From the NCBI GenBank assembly GCA_022800525.1, contig JAAWQM010000018.1, positions 1 through 48,449 on the forward strand: a stretch of DNA of 48,449 nucleotides, given 5' to 3'. A program made the position numbers and the translations under genes. This document shows positions 40,993 to 48,449 of this stretch, piece by piece (position 1 is the first letter of the stretch; every line of letters starts with the position of its first letter). Below the pieces are notes generated by a model that did no database searches, had not been told where the DNA came from, and saw nothing but the letters and a program-made list of their open reading frames with translations. Source of the stretch: Oscillospiraceae bacterium (GTDB lineage: Bacteria > Bacillota > Clostridia > Oscillospirales > Oscillospiraceae).

Positions 40993-41856
40993 ATGAACCT
41001 CAATCACAGCGACCGGGCGCAGGTGCTGGTGGAGGCGCTGCCCTACATCCAGCGGTACTACGGCAAGACGGTCGTCATCAAATACGGCGGCAACGCCATG
41101 ATTTCCGACGAGCTGCGCAAGGCGGTCATCAGCGACATTATCCTGCTGCGGCTGGTGGGCATCCACGCGGTGGTGGTCCACGGCGGCGGGCCGGAGATCA
41201 ACGAGCTGCTGAAAAAGACCGGCAAGGAGAGCCGGTTTGTCAACGGCCTGCGCTACACCGATGAGGAGACCATGGACGCGGTCCAGATGGTGCTGTGCGG
41301 CAAGGTGAACAAAAATCTGGTGGCTACCCTCAACCGGGCGGGCGGGCAGGCCGTGGGCCTGTGCGGCCTGGACGGCGGGATGCTCAAGGCTGTGCGCCGC
41401 CGGGAGGACGGCGTGGACTACGGTCTGGTGGGCGATGTCACCGAGGTGGACCCCAAGGTCATTCAGGACGCCATCCACAACGGTTTTATTCCTGTCATTT
41501 CCACGGTGGCGCAGGGCGTCGATGAGGAGACCAGCTACAACATCAATGCCGACACCGCCGCTGCAAAAATCGCGGTTGCCGTCGGGGCGGAGAAGCTGAT
41601 CCTGCTGACGGATGTCCGGGGATTGCTGCGGGATAAAAACGATGAATCCACACTGATTTCCCAGGTGCGGCTGCCGGAGGTGCCGGAGCTGGTGGGGCAG
41701 GGCGTTATCTCCGGCGGCATGATCCCCAAAGTGGGATGCTGCGTGGACGCTGTGGAAAACGGCGTGCGCCGGACGCATATCCTGGATGGAAGGATTCCCC
41801 ACTCCATCCTCATTGAAGTCCTCTCCCACGCTGGCATCGGCACAATGATCTGGTAA
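40993..41856 (+). CDS. argB: Acetylglutamate kinase
   Basis: Phosphorylates N-acetylglutamate, often the step inhibited by arginine. The 287-residue protein has VIKYGGNAM, VHGGGPEINELLKKTG, and the substrate-binding NADTAAAKIAVAV and SGGMIPKV segments of the amino-acid kinase family. An AAGGAGG site lies eight bases before the ATG at 40993; the ATG at 40987 is only two bases away from it, so 40993 is chosen. The N-terminal extension (LNHSDRAQVLVEALPYIQRYY) is typical of arginine-sensitive forms, which suggests feedback control. Confidence 0.96.
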   Translation: MNLNHSDRAQVLVEALPYIQRYYGKTVVIKYGGNAMISDELRKAVISDIILLRLVGIHAVVVHGGGPEINELLKKTGKESRFVNGLRYTDEETMDAVQMVLCGKVNKNLVATLNRAGGQAVGLCGLDGGMLKAVRRREDGVDYGLVGDVTEVDPKVIQDAIHNGFIPVISTVAQGVDEETSYNINADTAAAKIAVAVGAEKLILLTDVRGLLRDKNDESTLISQVRLPEVPELVGQGVISGGMIPKVGCCVDAVENGVRRTHILDGRIPHSILIEVLSHAGIGTMIW

Positions 41857-42025
41857 GTTCTTTTCCCTTGTGGGAAAAGAACCAAAAGCACCCTCAAGGG
41901 GCTAGGGCCCCTTGAGAATCCCTGAATGTTGGGTTTTGTTTGCGCTCCGACGTACCGGGGTGGTTCTGACGGTAATGCCTGCCTTCGCGCGCCGGACTTC
42001 TGCGGCTGCCCACAGGTTCTGCTGG
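41857..42025. repeat. Composite intergenic repeat, type I, copy 2
   Basis: It matches 2098-2270 in order and orientation. It has the hairpin CTTTTCCC...GGGAAAAG, a GGGGC...GCCCC hairpin (CAAGGGGCTAGGGCCCCTTG), and the CGCGCCGGACTTCTGCGGCT tail. It fills most of the 275-base argB-argD gap. The remaining 100 bases hold the argD ribosome site. Confidence 0.7.
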
Positions 42026-42131
42026 CAGACTTCGACTGTTGCGCCGGAGGCGCGGCGGGACTGTATCGAAACGTTTTCCCCTTTCGCCTCATTTTGCGGC
42101 GCTGGGGATAAGTGAACAGGAGTGTCTAGTT

Positions 42132-43310
42132 ATGAATTTCAATGAAATCAAGGCTCTGGACGAAAGCTATGTCGTCCAGACCTATGGGAGAAACCAAGTC
42201 GCCATTGACCACGGCCATGGGGCCACTCTCTGGGACACCGGAGGCAAAGAATACATCGACTTTACCTCCGGCATCGGCGTATGCTCCCTGGGCTACGCCA
42301 ACGAAGCCTGGGCCAAGGCCATCTACGAGCAGGCCATGAAGGTCGGCCACATCTCCAACCTCTTCTACACTGAGCCTTACGCCAAGCTGGCATCCAAGCT
42401 GGTCCCCGCCGCTGGGATGGCGGCGGCGTTCTTCGGAAACTCCGGCGCGGAGGCCAACGAGGGCATGATTAAAGTCGCCCGCAAGTACTCCTACGACAAG
42501 TACGGCGAGGGCAGGGCCGTCATCATCACCCTCAAAAATTCCTTCCATGGCCGTACCATCACCACCCTGAAGGCTACCGGCCAGGACCACTTCCATGAGT
42601 TCTTCTTCCCCTTTACCGAGGGCTTCCGCTACGCGGAGGCCAACAGCATGGACAGCCTCATGGCCGCCGCCGGGGATGATGTCTGCGGCGTGATGATGGA
42701 GCTGATCCAGGGCGAGGGCGGCGTGAATCCTCTGAATCAGGACTACGTCCAGGCCGTGGCGAAGCTGTGCGCCGAGCGGGACTGGCTGCTGCTGGTGGAC
42801 GAGGTGCAGACCGGCGTGGGCCGGACGGGCTCCATGTTCGCTTACCAGCAGTTCGGGATTCAGCCGGACGTGATTTCCTTCGCCAAGGGCATCGCCGGGG
42901 GGCTGCCCTTCGGCGGCTTCATGACCAACGAAAAATGCCGTGCCGTCCTCAAGGCCGGAGACCACGGCAGCACCTTCGGCGGCAACCCCATGGCCGCTGC
43001 CGCCGCCAACGTGGTGATGGATACCCTCACGCCGGAGTTCCTTGCCCAGGTAACGGAAAAAGGACAGTATCTCCGTGACGGCATTGCCAGCCTGTCCAGC
43101 CCCATTGTCTCCGGCATCCGGGGGATGGGCCTCATGATTGGCGTGGGCGTGCAGGGCATGACCCACAAGGAGCTGAAGGATAAGCTGATGGCTGCGGGCC
43201 TGCTGTGCCTGACCGCAGGGAAGGACACGCTGCGGCTGCTGCCGCCGCTGTCCATCACGACGGAGGAAATCGACAAGGGCCTGGAGATCATGGCCCAGGT
43301 CATGAAATGA
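42132..43310 (+). CDS. argD: Acetylornithine aminotransferase
   Basis: A PLP enzyme that makes N-acetylornithine from the semialdehyde and glutamate. The 392-residue class III aminotransferase has YIDFTSGIGVCSLGY, NSGAEANEGMIKVARKY, SFHGRTITTLKATGQ, DEVQTGVGRTGS and the PLP lysine in SFAKGIAGGLPFGG. The sequence is more like ArgD than gamma-aminobutyrate or ornithine aminotransferases, and the context agrees. It overlaps the following pseudouridine synthase start by four bases (ATGA). Confidence 0.95.
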   Translation: MNFNEIKALDESYVVQTYGRNQVAIDHGHGATLWDTGGKEYIDFTSGIGVCSLGYANEAWAKAIYEQAMKVGHISNLFYTEPYAKLASKLVPAAGMAAAFFGNSGAEANEGMIKVARKYSYDKYGEGRAVIITLKNSFHGRTITTLKATGQDHFHEFFFPFTEGFRYAEANSMDSLMAAAGDDVCGVMMELIQGEGGVNPLNQDYVQAVAKLCAERDWLLLVDEVQTGVGRTGSMFAYQQFGIQPDVISFAKGIAGGLPFGGFMTNEKCRAVLKAGDHGSTFGGNPMAAAAANVVMDTLTPEFLAQVTEKGQYLRDGIASLSSPIVSGIRGMGLMIGVGVQGMTHKELKDKLMAAGLLCLTAGKDTLRLLPPLSITTEEIDKGLEIMAQVMK

Positions 43311-43954
43311 TCCCGGTCCTGTTTCAGGACAAATCCCTGGCTGTCTGCCTCAAGCCGCCCGGCGTCCTCAGCCAGGACGGCCCCGGCGGGACGCTGCCCG
43401 CCCTGCTGCGGGAACAGCTGGGGTGTGAGATTTTTCCCGTCCACCGGCTGGACCGGGAGGCGGGCGGCGTGATGGTTTACGCAAAAACCAGCCGTGCCGC
43501 CGGGGCGCTGTCCGCCGCCATGCAGTCGTTCCGGAAGGAGTATCTCTGCATCGTCCGGGGCCGCCCGGAGGCGGCGGAAGGGACTTACCGGGACCTCCTG
43601 CTCCACGACAAGGCCCGAAACAAGAGCTTTGTGGTCAGCCGGATACGCGGCGGCGTGAAGGAGGCCAGCTTGGAGTACCGGGTCCTTGCGGAGAAGGACG
43701 GGGCGTCCCTGGTCCGGGTCCGTCTCCACACGGGCCGCACCCACCAGATCAGGGTCCAGTTCGCCAGCCGCGGAACGCCTCTGCTGGGCGACGGCAGGTA
43801 CGGCGGCGGCAGCGGTGATATGGCGCTGTGGAGCTGTGCCCTCGCTTTCCCGCACCCGAACGGGAAAATGCTGGCGTTCCAGGCGCTGCCGGAAGGGGCT
43901 GTATGGGAAGCGTTTGCTGGAGAAATCACCGATTTGAACAGAAAGAAGGAATAA
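43307..43954 (+). CDS. RluA-family pseudouridine synthase, short form
   Basis: A 215-residue RNA pseudouridine synthase. It lacks the S4 domain that larger RluD or RluA forms carry. The catalytic Asp is D49 in [31 protein letters not shown] and [20 protein letters not shown] are conserved. Its target (tRNA or rRNA) is not clear. It is translationally coupled to argD (ATGA) and followed two bases later by argF, an odd place for an RNA-modification gene. The start is chosen because the frame upstream runs into argD. Confidence 0.9.
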   Translation: MIPVLFQDKSLAVCLKPPGVLSQDGPGGTLPALLREQLGCEIFPVHRLDREAGGVMVYAKTSRAAGALSAAMQSFRKEYLCIVRGRPEAAEGTYRDLLLHDKARNKSFVVSRIRGGVKEASLEYRVLAEKDGASLVRVRLHTGRTHQIRVQFASRGTPLLGDGRYGGGSGDMALWSCALAFPHPNGKMLAFQALPEGAVWEAFAGEITDLNRKKE

Positions 43955-43956
43955 AA

Positions 43957-44949
43957 ATGCCTGTCAATATCAGAGGAAAACATTTTCTCAAGCTGCTGGA
44001 CTATTCTCCGGCGGAGATCAGATACCTTTTGGACCTCGCCAAGGATTTCAAGTCCATGAAGCGAGCCGGGACCCCTCACCGCTGGCTGGAGGGCAAGAAC
44101 ATTGTCCTCCTGTTTGAAAAGACCTCCACCCGGACCCGCTGCTCCTTTGAGGTGGCGGGCTATGACCTGGGGCTGGGCGTCACCTACCTGGACCCCGGCA
44201 GTTCCCAGATGGGCAAGAAGGAGTCCATTGCCGACACCGCGCGGGTGCTGGGCCGGATGTATGACGGCATTGAGTACCGGGGATTCAGCCAGGAGCTGGT
44301 GGAGGAGCTGGCAAGATATGCCGGCGTACCTGTGTGGAACGGCCTCACGGACCAGTTCCATCCCACACAGATGCTGGCGGACCTGCTGACCATTGAGGAA
44401 AAGTTCGGGACGCTCAAGGGCCTGCGCTTCACCTATATGGGCGACGCCCGGAACAATATGGGCAATTCCCTGATGATCGCCTGCGCGAAAATGGGCCTCC
44501 ATTTCACCGCCTGTGCGCCCAAGGAGCTGTTCCCCGCGGCTGAGCTGGTGGAGACGGCCAAGGCGCTGGCCGCTCAAAGCGGCGGTTCCGTTACGCTCAC
44601 GGAGGACGTGGCGGAGGGGACCAGGGCGGCTGACATAATTTACACGGATATCTGGGTCTCCATGGGCGAGCCGGACGAGGTGTGGGCGGAGCGGATCCGG
44701 CTGCTGCGGCCCTATCAGGTTAATGCCGCCGCTATGGCCAACGCCAAGCCCTCCGCCATTTTCATGCACTGCCTGCCATCCTTCCACGACACCAAAACCA
44801 CCATCGGCGCGGAAATTGCCGAGAAGTTCAGCGTGCCGGAAATGGAGGTCACAGACGAGGTGTTCGAGTCCGCGCAGTCCGTGGTCTTCGATGAGGCGGA
44901 AAATCGGATGCATACCATCAAGGCTGTCATTTATGCCACACTTTGTTAA
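43957..44949 (+). CDS. argF: Ornithine carbamoyltransferase
   Basis: Makes citrulline from ornithine and carbamoyl phosphate. The 330-residue protein has the carbamoyl-phosphate loop [12 protein letters not shown] near 53-64, [13 protein letters not shown] near 132, and the ornithine-binding MHCLPSFHD near 270. In most members that last motif is MHCLPAFHD, a small change. It ends the arginine cluster; carAB, the source of carbamoyl phosphate, is not here. It follows the pseudouridine synthase by two bases and has an AGAAAGAAGGA site. Confidence 0.96.
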   Translation: MPVNIRGKHFLKLLDYSPAEIRYLLDLAKDFKSMKRAGTPHRWLEGKNIVLLFEKTSTRTRCSFEVAGYDLGLGVTYLDPGSSQMGKKESIADTARVLGRMYDGIEYRGFSQELVEELARYAGVPVWNGLTDQFHPTQMLADLLTIEEKFGTLKGLRFTYMGDARNNMGNSLMIACAKMGLHFTACAPKELFPAAELVETAKALAAQSGGSVTLTEDVAEGTRAADIIYTDIWVSMGEPDEVWAERIRLLRPYQVNAAAMANAKPSAIFMHCLPSFHDTKTTIGAEIAEKFSVPEMEVTDEVFESAQSVVFDEAENRMHTIKAVIYATLC

Positions 44950-44952
44950 ATA

Positions 44953-45030
44953 TAAAATTTAGGGCCGCCCTTTTTAAAGGGCGGCAGGGTCCAGGGACAG
45001 AGTCCCTGGCGGGTTTGGGCGGAGCCCAAC
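44953..45030. repeat. GC-rich hairpin repeat, inverted copy of 15831-15914
   Basis: TAAAATTTAGGGCCGCCCTT, the CGCCCTTT...AAAGGGCG hairpin, CCAGGGAC...GTCCCTGG and GGGTTTGGGCGGAGCCCAAC appear in reverse order and complement relative to 15831-15914. It starts four bases after the argF stop and may act as its terminator. The rest of the 300-base gap to gdhA holds the gdhA promoter. Confidence 0.65.
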
Positions 45031-45144
45031 ACGATTGTCCCCACACCGCGTTGAAATGTCCGTGCAGTGCGGGGGCAGTCGTTTTGCACAAAAACCAAGG
45101 CAAAACTTCCACATTTTGCGCAGGGGTTTCCACAAAGAATTTAG

Positions 45145-45173
45145 TTGTATTTTCCTTCCAAAAGTGATAGTAT
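45145..45173 (+). promoter_or_regulatory. Promoter of the glutamate dehydrogenase gene
   Basis: TTGTAT (45145-45150), a 17-base spacer and TAGTAT (45168-45173). The leader is about 70 bases. Confidence 0.6.
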
Positions 45174-45249
45174 GACAATAGACGGAGTTAGGGGCGGGGC
45201 GTTATCCTGCCCGCTCTGCAAAGGAAATTTGAGGAGGAAACTACCAATT

Positions 45250-46602
45250 ATGAATGCCTATGTCGCAAGCGTCATCGAAAATGTAAAGAAGAAGCACGGC
45301 AATGAACCCGAGTTCGTACAGACCGTGGAGGAAGTCCTGACCTCCATCGCCCCCATGGTGGACAAGCATCCTGAGTATGAGAAGGCCGACCTGCTCAACC
45401 GCATCGTGGAGCCCGAGCGGATGTTTACCTTCCGTGTGGTTTGGATGGACGACAACGGCAATTATCATACAAACATCGGCTACCGCTGCCAGTTCAACGG
45501 CGCCATCGGTCCCTACAAGGGCGGTATCCGCTTCCAGGCCAACGTGTACCCCGGCATCATCAAGTTCCTGGGCTTTGAGCAGATCTTCAAGAACAGCCTC
45601 ACTGGCCTGCCCATCGGCGGCGGTAAGGGCGGCTCCGACTTCGATCCCGCCGGGAAGTCCGACGCCGAGATCATGCGCTTCTGCCAGAGTTTCATGAGCG
45701 CCCTCTACCGCTACATCGGGCCCGACATCGATGTTCCTGCCGGCGACATGGGCGTGGGCGGCCGCGAGATCGGCTACCTGTACGGCCAGTACCGCCGCCT
45801 GAAGGGCGTCTTCGAAAACGGCGTCCTTACCGGCAAGGGTTTCTCCTATGGCGGCAGCCTGACCCGTCCCGAGGCCACCGGCTACGGCGCGATGTACTAT
45901 CTCCAGGAGGTTCTGGCTCACGAGGGCGAGGACATCAAGGGCAAGACCATCGCCTGCGCCGGCTTCGGCAACGTGACCTGGGGCATCTGCAAGAAGGCCA
46001 ACCACCTGGGCGCAAAGGTCATCACCCTCTCCGGCCCCGACGGCTACATCTACGATCCCGAGGGCGTGTCCTCCTCTCAGGAGAAGGTGGATTATCTGGT
46101 CACCATGCGCAACTCCGGCCGCAACAAGGTCCAGGATTACGCCGACAAGTTTGGCTGCGAGTTCCATCCCGGCGAGAAGCCCTGGGGCGTCAAGGCTGAC
46201 GTCATCATGCCCTCCGCCATGCAGAACGACGTTCATATGGAGCACGCCAAGCAGATCGTCGCCAACGGCGTGAAGTACTACATCGAGGTGGCCAACATGC
46301 CCACCACCAACGACGCGCTCTTCTACCTCATGGAGCAGAAGAACATGATCGTGGCTCCCTCCAAGGCCGTCAACGCCGGCGGCGTGGCCGTCTCCGCTCT
46401 GGAGATGAGCCAGAACAGCGAGCGTCTGGTCTGGACCGCCGAGGAAGTGGATGAGCGCCTCAAGGGCATCATGAAGAACATCCACAAGGTGTCCGTGGAA
46501 GCCGCTGAGGAGTATGGTCTGGGCTACAACCTGGTAGCCGGCGCGAACCTGGCCGGCTTCAAGAAGGTCGCCGAGGCCATGATGGAGCAGGGCGTATTCT
46601 AA
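45250..46602 (+). CDS. gdhA: NADP-type glutamate dehydrogenase
   Basis: Makes glutamate from 2-oxoglutarate and ammonia in the cytoplasm; glutamate feeds the arginine genes beside it. The 450-residue hexameric type is recognisable from NIGYRCQFNGAIGPYKGGIRF, the catalytic-lysine region PIGGGKGGSDFDP, and the dinucleotide fold IACAGFGNVTWG. Length and LVAGANLAGFKKVAEAMM at the end fit the hexameric small-form gdhA. A long upstream frame to 45145 lacks an initiation site; the ATG at 45250 follows GAGGAGG. Terminator at 46625. Confidence 0.96.
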   Translation: MNAYVASVIENVKKKHGNEPEFVQTVEEVLTSIAPMVDKHPEYEKADLLNRIVEPERMFTFRVVWMDDNGNYHTNIGYRCQFNGAIGPYKGGIRFQANVYPGIIKFLGFEQIFKNSLTGLPIGGGKGGSDFDPAGKSDAEIMRFCQSFMSALYRYIGPDIDVPAGDMGVGGREIGYLYGQYRRLKGVFENGVLTGKGFSYGGSLTRPEATGYGAMYYLQEVLAHEGEDIKGKTIACAGFGNVTWGICKKANHLGAKVITLSGPDGYIYDPEGVSSSQEKVDYLVTMRNSGRNKVQDYADKFGCEFHPGEKPWGVKADVIMPSAMQNDVHMEHAKQIVANGVKYYIEVANMPTTNDALFYLMEQKNMIVAPSKAVNAGGVAVSALEMSQNSERLVWTAEEVDERLKGIMKNIHKVSVEAAEEYGLGYNLVAGANLAGFKKVAEAMMEQGVF

Positions 46603-46624
46603 GAAACGCTTTCCCTTATAAGCC

Positions 46625-46657
46625 AACCCCGGAGGACTTGCGTCCTCCGGGGTTTTT
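46625..46657 (+). terminator. Rho-independent terminator of gdhA
   Basis: A perfect 13-base stem (46625-46637 with 46642-46654), four-base loop TTGC, followed by TTT, 22 bases after the stop. Confidence 0.85.
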
Positions 46658-46882
46658 CGGACAAGTGAGGGGTGAGCTCTGCCCTGGCCCCGCCGCTTCG
46701 CAGGCCCTCGGAACGTTGCGGGGTAATACACATCCGGGAAACTTCAGAGTACAACGCCATGAAAGTCACATTGCAGATGATGGAATGTCTCTGTGATGTG
46801 GCTTTCATTCGCTTTGCGGCAGCGCCAGTATCGCATATCTTTATATACCTTTTAAGTATATCTATATATGTTTTATATGTAT

Positions 46883-46911
46883 TTGATAACCGCGTCCACA
46901 ATCTGTATAAT
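46883..46911 (+). promoter_or_regulatory. Promoter of the hydrolase gene
   Basis: TTGATA (46883-46888), a 17-base spacer and TATAAT (46906-46911). The preceding 60 bases are unusually AT-rich, which may act as an UP element. Confidence 0.65.
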
Positions 46912-47022
46912 GCAATTGTTCACATAAAGCCATTACCTGTTTATCAAACAGGACTTTGAGATTTCAAGAGGAGGCAGGCTATCGCGCCTCTTAAAAACGA
47001 TTAAGGCAAGGAGTATATGACA

Positions 47023-48021
47023 ATGACACACGAGGAAACGCGCACATTTGAAATTTATCCCAGTATTGAAATGAAGCCTGTCCGCTTCAGGAACCGTTTC
47101 GGAATTGAGCTGGCAGGCCACCTCTATCTGCCGGAAGGCTATGCAGCGAAGAAGAATGCCGCCATCATCGTGGCCGGTCCCTTCGGGGCGGTGAAGGAGC
47201 AGGCGGCGGGCCTCTACGCCCAGCAGTTTGCCTCCATGGGCTTCGTGTCCCTGGCCTTTGACCCGTCCTTCGGCGGAGAGAGCGGCGGCGAGGTCCGCAG
47301 CACCGCTTCCCCGGACATTTTCACTGAGGACTACAGCGCCGCCGTGGACTGCGTGGGCCTGCTGGACTGCGTGGACCGGGAGCGGATTGGGGCGGTAGGC
47401 ATTTGCGGGCTGTCCGGCATGGCCATAACCGCCGCCGGAACCGACACCCGGATCAAGGCGGTGGCTACCCTCTCCATGTACGATATGTCCCGCGATATGA
47501 GCCGGGGCCACATGGACTATTACACCGAGGAACAGCGCATGAAGATCAAGCAGTACTTCAGTGAGCAGCGGTGGCGGGACGCAGAGAGCGGGACCTATGC
47601 CCTGGGCAACCACGAAATTGGCTTTGACGAAGTGGGCAATCCGCTGACCGCTGCCATGGAGGTCCCGGAGGAACTGCCGGAGGGCGTTGACCCTGTTTTC
47701 GCCGCCTTCTTCCGGTATTACGCAAAGCGCGCCCGTCATCCCCGCGCCGTGAACTTTGTGTCCTCCTGGACAGCGACCATGCCGGTGTCCTTCTGGAATT
47801 TCCCGCTGATGAACAACATCAAGGAGGTTTCGCCCCGGCCCATTCTGCTGATCGCTGGCGAGAACGCCCATTCCCGGTACTACTCCGAGGACGCCTATGC
47901 CGCTGCCCAGGAGCCGAAGGAATTGGTGATCGTCCCTAGTGCGGACCATGTGGACCTCTACGACAACTTTGATAAGATTCCCTTTGACAAGCTGGAAGCC
48001 TTCTTCAAAAAGAATCTCTAA
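47023..48021 (+). CDS. Alpha/beta hydrolase, probable Cys-nucleophile type (YcjY/DLH-like)
   Basis: A 332-residue alpha/beta hydrolase. The core IIVAGPFGAVKEQAAGLYAQQFASMGFVSLAFDPSFGGESGG is typical of the YcjY-like group. The nucleophile elbow reads GICGLSG, so Cys (C128 from the chosen start) replaces the usual Ser, as in dienelactone hydrolases. The late PRPILLIAGENAHSR and SADHVDLYDN segments supply the acid and His. The substrate is unknown. The ATG at 47023 is nine bases from AAGGAG, the one at 47017 only three, so 47023 is preferred. A gene for an aldo/keto reductase starts 20 bases downstream, so the two form an operon. Confidence 0.82.
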   Translation: MTHEETRTFEIYPSIEMKPVRFRNRFGIELAGHLYLPEGYAAKKNAAIIVAGPFGAVKEQAAGLYAQQFASMGFVSLAFDPSFGGESGGEVRSTASPDIFTEDYSAAVDCVGLLDCVDRERIGAVGICGLSGMAITAAGTDTRIKAVATLSMYDMSRDMSRGHMDYYTEEQRMKIKQYFSEQRWRDAESGTYALGNHEIGFDEVGNPLTAAMEVPEELPEGVDPVFAAFFRYYAKRARHPRAVNFVSSWTATMPVSFWNFPLMNNIKEVSPRPILLIAGENAHSRYYSEDAYAAAQEPKELVIVPSADHVDLYDNFDKIPFDKLEAFFKKNL

Positions 48022-48041
48022 TCTGACAGGAGGAAATTCTG

Positions 48042-48449
48042 ATGAATACAATGCCGAAAATTGCGCTTGGCGCATGGTCCTGGGGCGCTGGCGCTGCTGG
48101 CGGTGACCAAGTGTTTGGAAACCATCTCTTTGAGGATGACCTGCGTCCGGTGTTTGACAAGGCGCTGGAAAGCGGCTTGAACTTGTGGGATACCGCCGCC
48201 GTCTACGGTGAGGGAACCTCCGAGCGCATCCTGGGCAATTTTGTCAAGGATGTGTCCCGTGAGCGGGTGATTCTCTCCACCAAGTTCACCCCGCAGATTG
48301 CCAGCGATTCCCCGGAGGCCATGCAGGAGATGCTGGACGGCAGCAAGGAACGCCTCCATGCGGACGTGATGGACATTTACTGGATTCACAACCCCATGGA
48401 TGTGGAGAAGTGGACCCCCAAACTGATCCCTCTGGCGCAGAGTGGACAG
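48042..48449 (+). CDS. Aldo/keto reductase, clipped at the window end
   Basis: The first 136 residues of an NAD(P)H-dependent aldo/keto reductase, open to the window edge. The N-terminus (MNTMPKIALGAWSWGAG) leads to a catalytic motif DTAAVYGEGTSERILG near 49-64, the active-site lysine in ILSTKFTP, and the histidine in IYWIHNP. This is the family's Asp-Tyr-Lys-His tetrad in order. The AGGAGG site is just upstream of 48042. Substrate unknown. It is cotranscribed with the preceding hydrolase. Confidence 0.88.
   Translation, partial: MNTMPKIALGAWSWGAGAAGGDQVFGNHLFEDDLRPVFDKALESGLNLWDTAAVYGEGTSERILGNFVKDVSRERVILSTKFTPQIASDSPEAMQEMLDGSKERLHADVMDIYWIHNPMDVEKWTPKLIPLAQSGQ

Noticed and set aside
45241-46731. 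A 496-codon minus-strand frame opposite gdhA
   Set aside because: Antisense shadow of gdhA; no ribosome site and no family resemblance.

Overview
The window looks like chromosomal DNA of a GC-rich, spore-forming member of the Bacillota, class Clostridia, most plausibly Oscillospiraceae (the Flavonifractor, Lawsonibacter, Intestinimonas and Oscillibacter neighbourhood). The grounds are the rpmH-rnpA-yidD-yidC-khpB order, a spoIIP gene with a sigma-E-like promoter, AGGAGG ribosome binding sites, an anaerobic sulfatase-maturase-type radical SAM enzyme, ECF-type vitamin transport and a family of GC-rich palindromic intergenic repeats. The genus is inference. No rRNA, tRNA, CRISPR array, prophage or complete insertion sequence was seen.

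Layout. 1-4 kb: a clipped basic N-terminus, a DUF1934 protein, glutamate racemase, a small unknown protein, an 840-base gene-free stretch of repeats, and GAPDH. 4-9 kb: a histidine-kinase-like protein without its phospho-acceptor histidine, mnmA, a GNAT acetyltransferase, and two adjacent CobW/COG0523-type P-loop proteins. The first carries a His/Cys-rich metal-binding insert; the second appears fused to a DUF1980/TIGR03943-like domain. 9-18 kb: an unrecognised 475-residue protein with an internal duplication, mtaB, an AT-rich accessory patch (MazG-like enzyme, broken hydrolase), three acetyltransferases, a cysteine desulfurase, a MATE exporter and an RlmA-type methyltransferase. 18-23 kb: an S41-peptidase-like lipoprotein and the rpmH-khpB group, here without dnaA or mnmE beside it. 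23-31 kb: an ECF substrate-binding protein divergent from a MocR/PdxR-type regulator, spoIIP, tsaE-tsaB, upp and pgi. 31-35 kb: the radical SAM maturase converging on a TauE/SafE exporter, and an NCS2 purine permease.

35-45 kb is a full route from glutamate to arginine: argG, argH, argC, argJ, argB, argD and argF. A bifunctional ArgJ probably supplies acetylglutamate by recycling. A DUF6630-like gene and a small RluA-type pseudouridine synthase are embedded with overlapping start and stop codons. Repeats interrupt the cluster after argG, argJ and argD's upstream neighbour argB. It is followed by an NADP-type glutamate dehydrogenase, which makes the pathway's starting substrate, then a hydrolase and a clipped aldo/keto reductase.

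The most unusual items are the CobW-DUF1980 fusion beside the His-rich CobW protein, the duplicated 475-residue protein, the pseudo-histidine kinase linked to mnmA, the MocR/ECF pair that suggests vitamin B6 uptake, and several families of dispersed composite intergenic repeats.
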